Source: Thermasporomyces composti
GTDB taxonomy: Bacteria; Actinomycetota; Actinomycetes; Propionibacteriales; Actinopolymorphaceae
Length of the DNA: 64,000 nt
Assembly: GCF_003386795.1 (NCBI RefSeq)
Contig: NZ_QTUC01000001.1
Location: forward strand, 372,001 to 436,000
Reading direction: 5' to 3'
In this document: positions 62,615 through 64,000 of the stretch, piece after piece
Layout of the letters: each line of letters opens with the position of its first letter
How positions within the stretch are numbered: position 1 is the first letter of the stretch
Translations under genes and position numbers: made by a program
Notes under the pieces: generated by a model
What the model was told of the DNA's origin: nothing
Seen by the model: only the letters and a program-made list of their open reading frames with translations
Database searches by the model: none

Positions 62615-63970
62615 TCACACCGTCGTGCAGATGACGTGGACGGCGAAGGCGCCGTAGAACAGAGCCGTGGCCGTCATCATGACGAGGCGGACGCCACGCA
62701 GCCGGATCGCCGCAGGAAGCGTGCGGTTCAGCCGGATGAGGAGTGCCGTCGACGCGAAGAGCACCAGACCGCCGATGACACCGCTGATGCTGATCAGGAT
62801 CAGCGGCTGCTCCAGCCCGAGGACGAGGATCGCGATACCGATCAGGACCTGAGCCCAGACGGTGAGCAGGTAGAGCTTGCTCTCCGACCAGAAGACGCTG
62901 TCGTGAAGCCGGTCCACCTTCCACACGTCAGCCACGACCCGTCCGGCGATGTCGAGGTTGCCGATCACGGTCGAGAACAGGATGCAGAAGCCGACGAGGA
63001 AGAACGCGGTCCCGAACCAGTCACCGACCCGCTCGGCGAGCACGGCGCCCTCGACCCGTACGAACGCGAGGTCTTTCTCGTCGACGCGCGCGCCGCCAAC
63101 GGTCGAGTGCGCGAGGACCGAGAGGGCGACGATCGTCGCGACGCCGATGCCGACGAACAGCACCAGCTGCTCACGGTTGGCCAACCGCCACCATCGCCGG
63201 AACCGACCGATGTTCTCCGGGTCCTGCGGGAACAAGTGGCCCAACGCGGGCGCCGCGGTCTCGGCGCCGGTGATGGGCGACACGATCCGCGGGACGTACG
63301 CGCCCATCCCCCAGTTCTTGTCCCGGATCCAGTTCGCCACCGCCAGATTGCCGAGCCCACCGGATCCGGCGTAGACGAGCGCGCTGAAGAAGACCGCGGG
63401 TTCGATCGCCTCGGGGAGCGTGCCCACGCTCACCACGCCTCGTGCCGCCTCCGCCCAGTCGCCAAGAGAGGTGCACACGACGGTCGCGACCGCGAGGAAG
63501 GCGAGCACGACCGCGGTCATCACCGTCTGGAACTTCTCCAGCGTCTGGTAGACGACGGGCGACAGGGAGAAGGCGACACCGACCAGCAGCAGGCCGACGA
63601 TGGCGCAGAGGAGGACGTCGACACCGAAGGCGTAGTTCAACGTCGTGGCGGCGCCGACGGCGATGCCGGGAAAGAGGAAACCGACGAGCGGAAGGGTGGC
63701 GAACAGCAGTCCCCAAGGGCGCCACAGCCGTGTGAAACCGGTGATCGCCGTCTCCCCCGTGGCCAAGGTGTAGCGCTGGACCTCGGTGTTGACGAAGAAC
63801 TGCAGACACACGCCGAGGACGGCGGCCCACAGCAACCCAAGTCCTTCGTGGCTCGCCACGTAGGGCCAGACGAGGAACTCGCCGGAGCCGACCGCACCCG
63901 CCACCAGGACGATGCCGGGACCCATCACCTTCCGAAACGACGGCGCCTCTGGCATCGGCCGGTACGTCAC
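62615..63970 (-). CDS. Nramp-like transporter lacking DPGN and MPH metal motifs
   Basis: 451 residues, about eleven hydrophobic helices, Nramp fold by pattern. Canonical Nramp transporters have DPGN in helix 1 and MPH in helix 6. Here helix 1 reads GAVGSGEFLVWP and the helix 6 area reads YAGSGGLGNLAVANW followed by IRDKNWGMG. So the substrate is probably not a divalent metal. It heads the dehydrogenase operon (15 bases before the second dehydrogenase), so a sugar acid or similar organic solute is an option. Confidence 0.85.
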   Translation of the reverse strand: MTYRPMPEAPSFRKVMGPGIVLVAGAVGSGEFLVWPYVASHEGLGLLWAAVLGVCLQFFVNTEVQRYTLATGETAITGFTRLWRPWGLLFATLPLVGFLFPGIAVGAATTLNYAFGVDVLLCAIVGLLLVGVAFSLSPVVYQTLEKFQTVMTAVVLAFLAVATVVCTSLGDWAEAARGVVSVGTLPEAIEPAVFFSALVYAGSGGLGNLAVANWIRDKNWGMGAYVPRIVSPITGAETAAPALGHLFPQDPENIGRFRRWWRLANREQLVLFVGIGVATIVALSVLAHSTVGGARVDEKDLAFVRVEGAVLAERVGDWFGTAFFLVGFCILFSTVIGNLDIAGRVVADVWKVDRLHDSVFWSESKLYLLTVWAQVLIGIAILVLGLEQPLILISISGVIGGLVLFASTALLIRLNRTLPAAIRLRGVRLVMMTATALFYGAFAVHVICTTV

Positions 63971-64000
63971 GGGCGGTAGGTGCCGACTCGGGATCTCCGG

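Overview
This is a 64-kb stretch of a high-G+C actinobacterial chromosome. It has pervasive GTG (and some TTG) starts, 4-base stop/start overlaps, leaderless-type promoters, F420-dependent chemistry, the actinobacterial suf operon with its own SufR, OpcA, short-form Pgi, a DUF3099 protein, acVLRF1, a LexA-type SOS box and heme A / cytochrome aa3 assembly genes. Gene content fits a soil or compost actinomycete (Propionibacteriales such as Actinopolymorphaceae or Kribbella relatives are a reasonable guess, not proven). I see no rRNA, tRNA, CRISPR, prophage or intact insertion sequence.

Layout. (1) 0-4.5 kb: a small membrane protein, an F420-dependent glucose-6-phosphate dehydrogenase-like enzyme, an array of about 17-bp repeats, a histone H1-like protein, methionine aminopeptidase and a 62-aa gene whose start codon lies inside a perfect LexA box. 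(2) 4.5-10.3 kb: PH-domain protein, hisG, hisE, a GAF-histidine kinase / NarL-type regulator pair with a triplicated translation start, and fabG-fabI. (3) 10.4-24 kb: CocE-type esterase, Tat-exported GxGYxYP protein, moaA, SURF1, sirtuin, an atypical SDR, an ABC exporter and an ABC-F protein. (4) 24-28.4 kb: a translationally coupled biotin locus, bioY - acyl-CoA ligase - odd thiolase - bioM - bioN. (5) 28.5-34 kb: GNAT, IclR with an enoyl-CoA hydratase, an RlmA-type methyltransferase, a three-gene envelope cassette (lipoprotein, 27-aa membrane peptide, duplicated DUF6766-like protein) and acVLRF1. (6) 34-41 kb: sufR-B-D-Rieske-C-S-U-T. (7) 41-51 kb: ABC-2 transporter, XdhC, ctaA, an MFS pump, aldo-keto reductase, tyrosine phosphatase, ctaB. 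(8) 51-59.5 kb: the pentose phosphate operon tkt-tal-pgi-zwf-opcA-pgl. (9) 59.5-64 kb: a sugar-type operon with an Nramp-like transporter lacking the metal motifs, two Gfo/Idh/MocA dehydrogenases and a LacI repressor.

How the genes work together. The suf operon supplies Fe-S clusters (for example to MoaA) and shows a perfect 15-bp palindrome over the sufR start plus an imperfect DtxR/IdeR-like iron box. CtaA, CtaB and SURF1 assemble heme A and the aa3 oxidase. Zwf-OpcA-Pgl with Tkt/Tal/Pgi make NADPH and pentoses, while the F420-dependent enzyme would oxidise the same glucose 6-phosphate to make F420H2.

The most interesting signals are: the bio operon, in which a CoA ligase and a thiolase lacking its second catalytic Cys are locked between the parts of a biotin ECF transporter; OpcA with a histone H1-like tail; the in-frame tandem Shine-Dalgarno/GTG cassettes at the kinase-regulator junction; the SOS box on an unknown 62-aa gene; and the Nramp-like/dehydrogenase operon.
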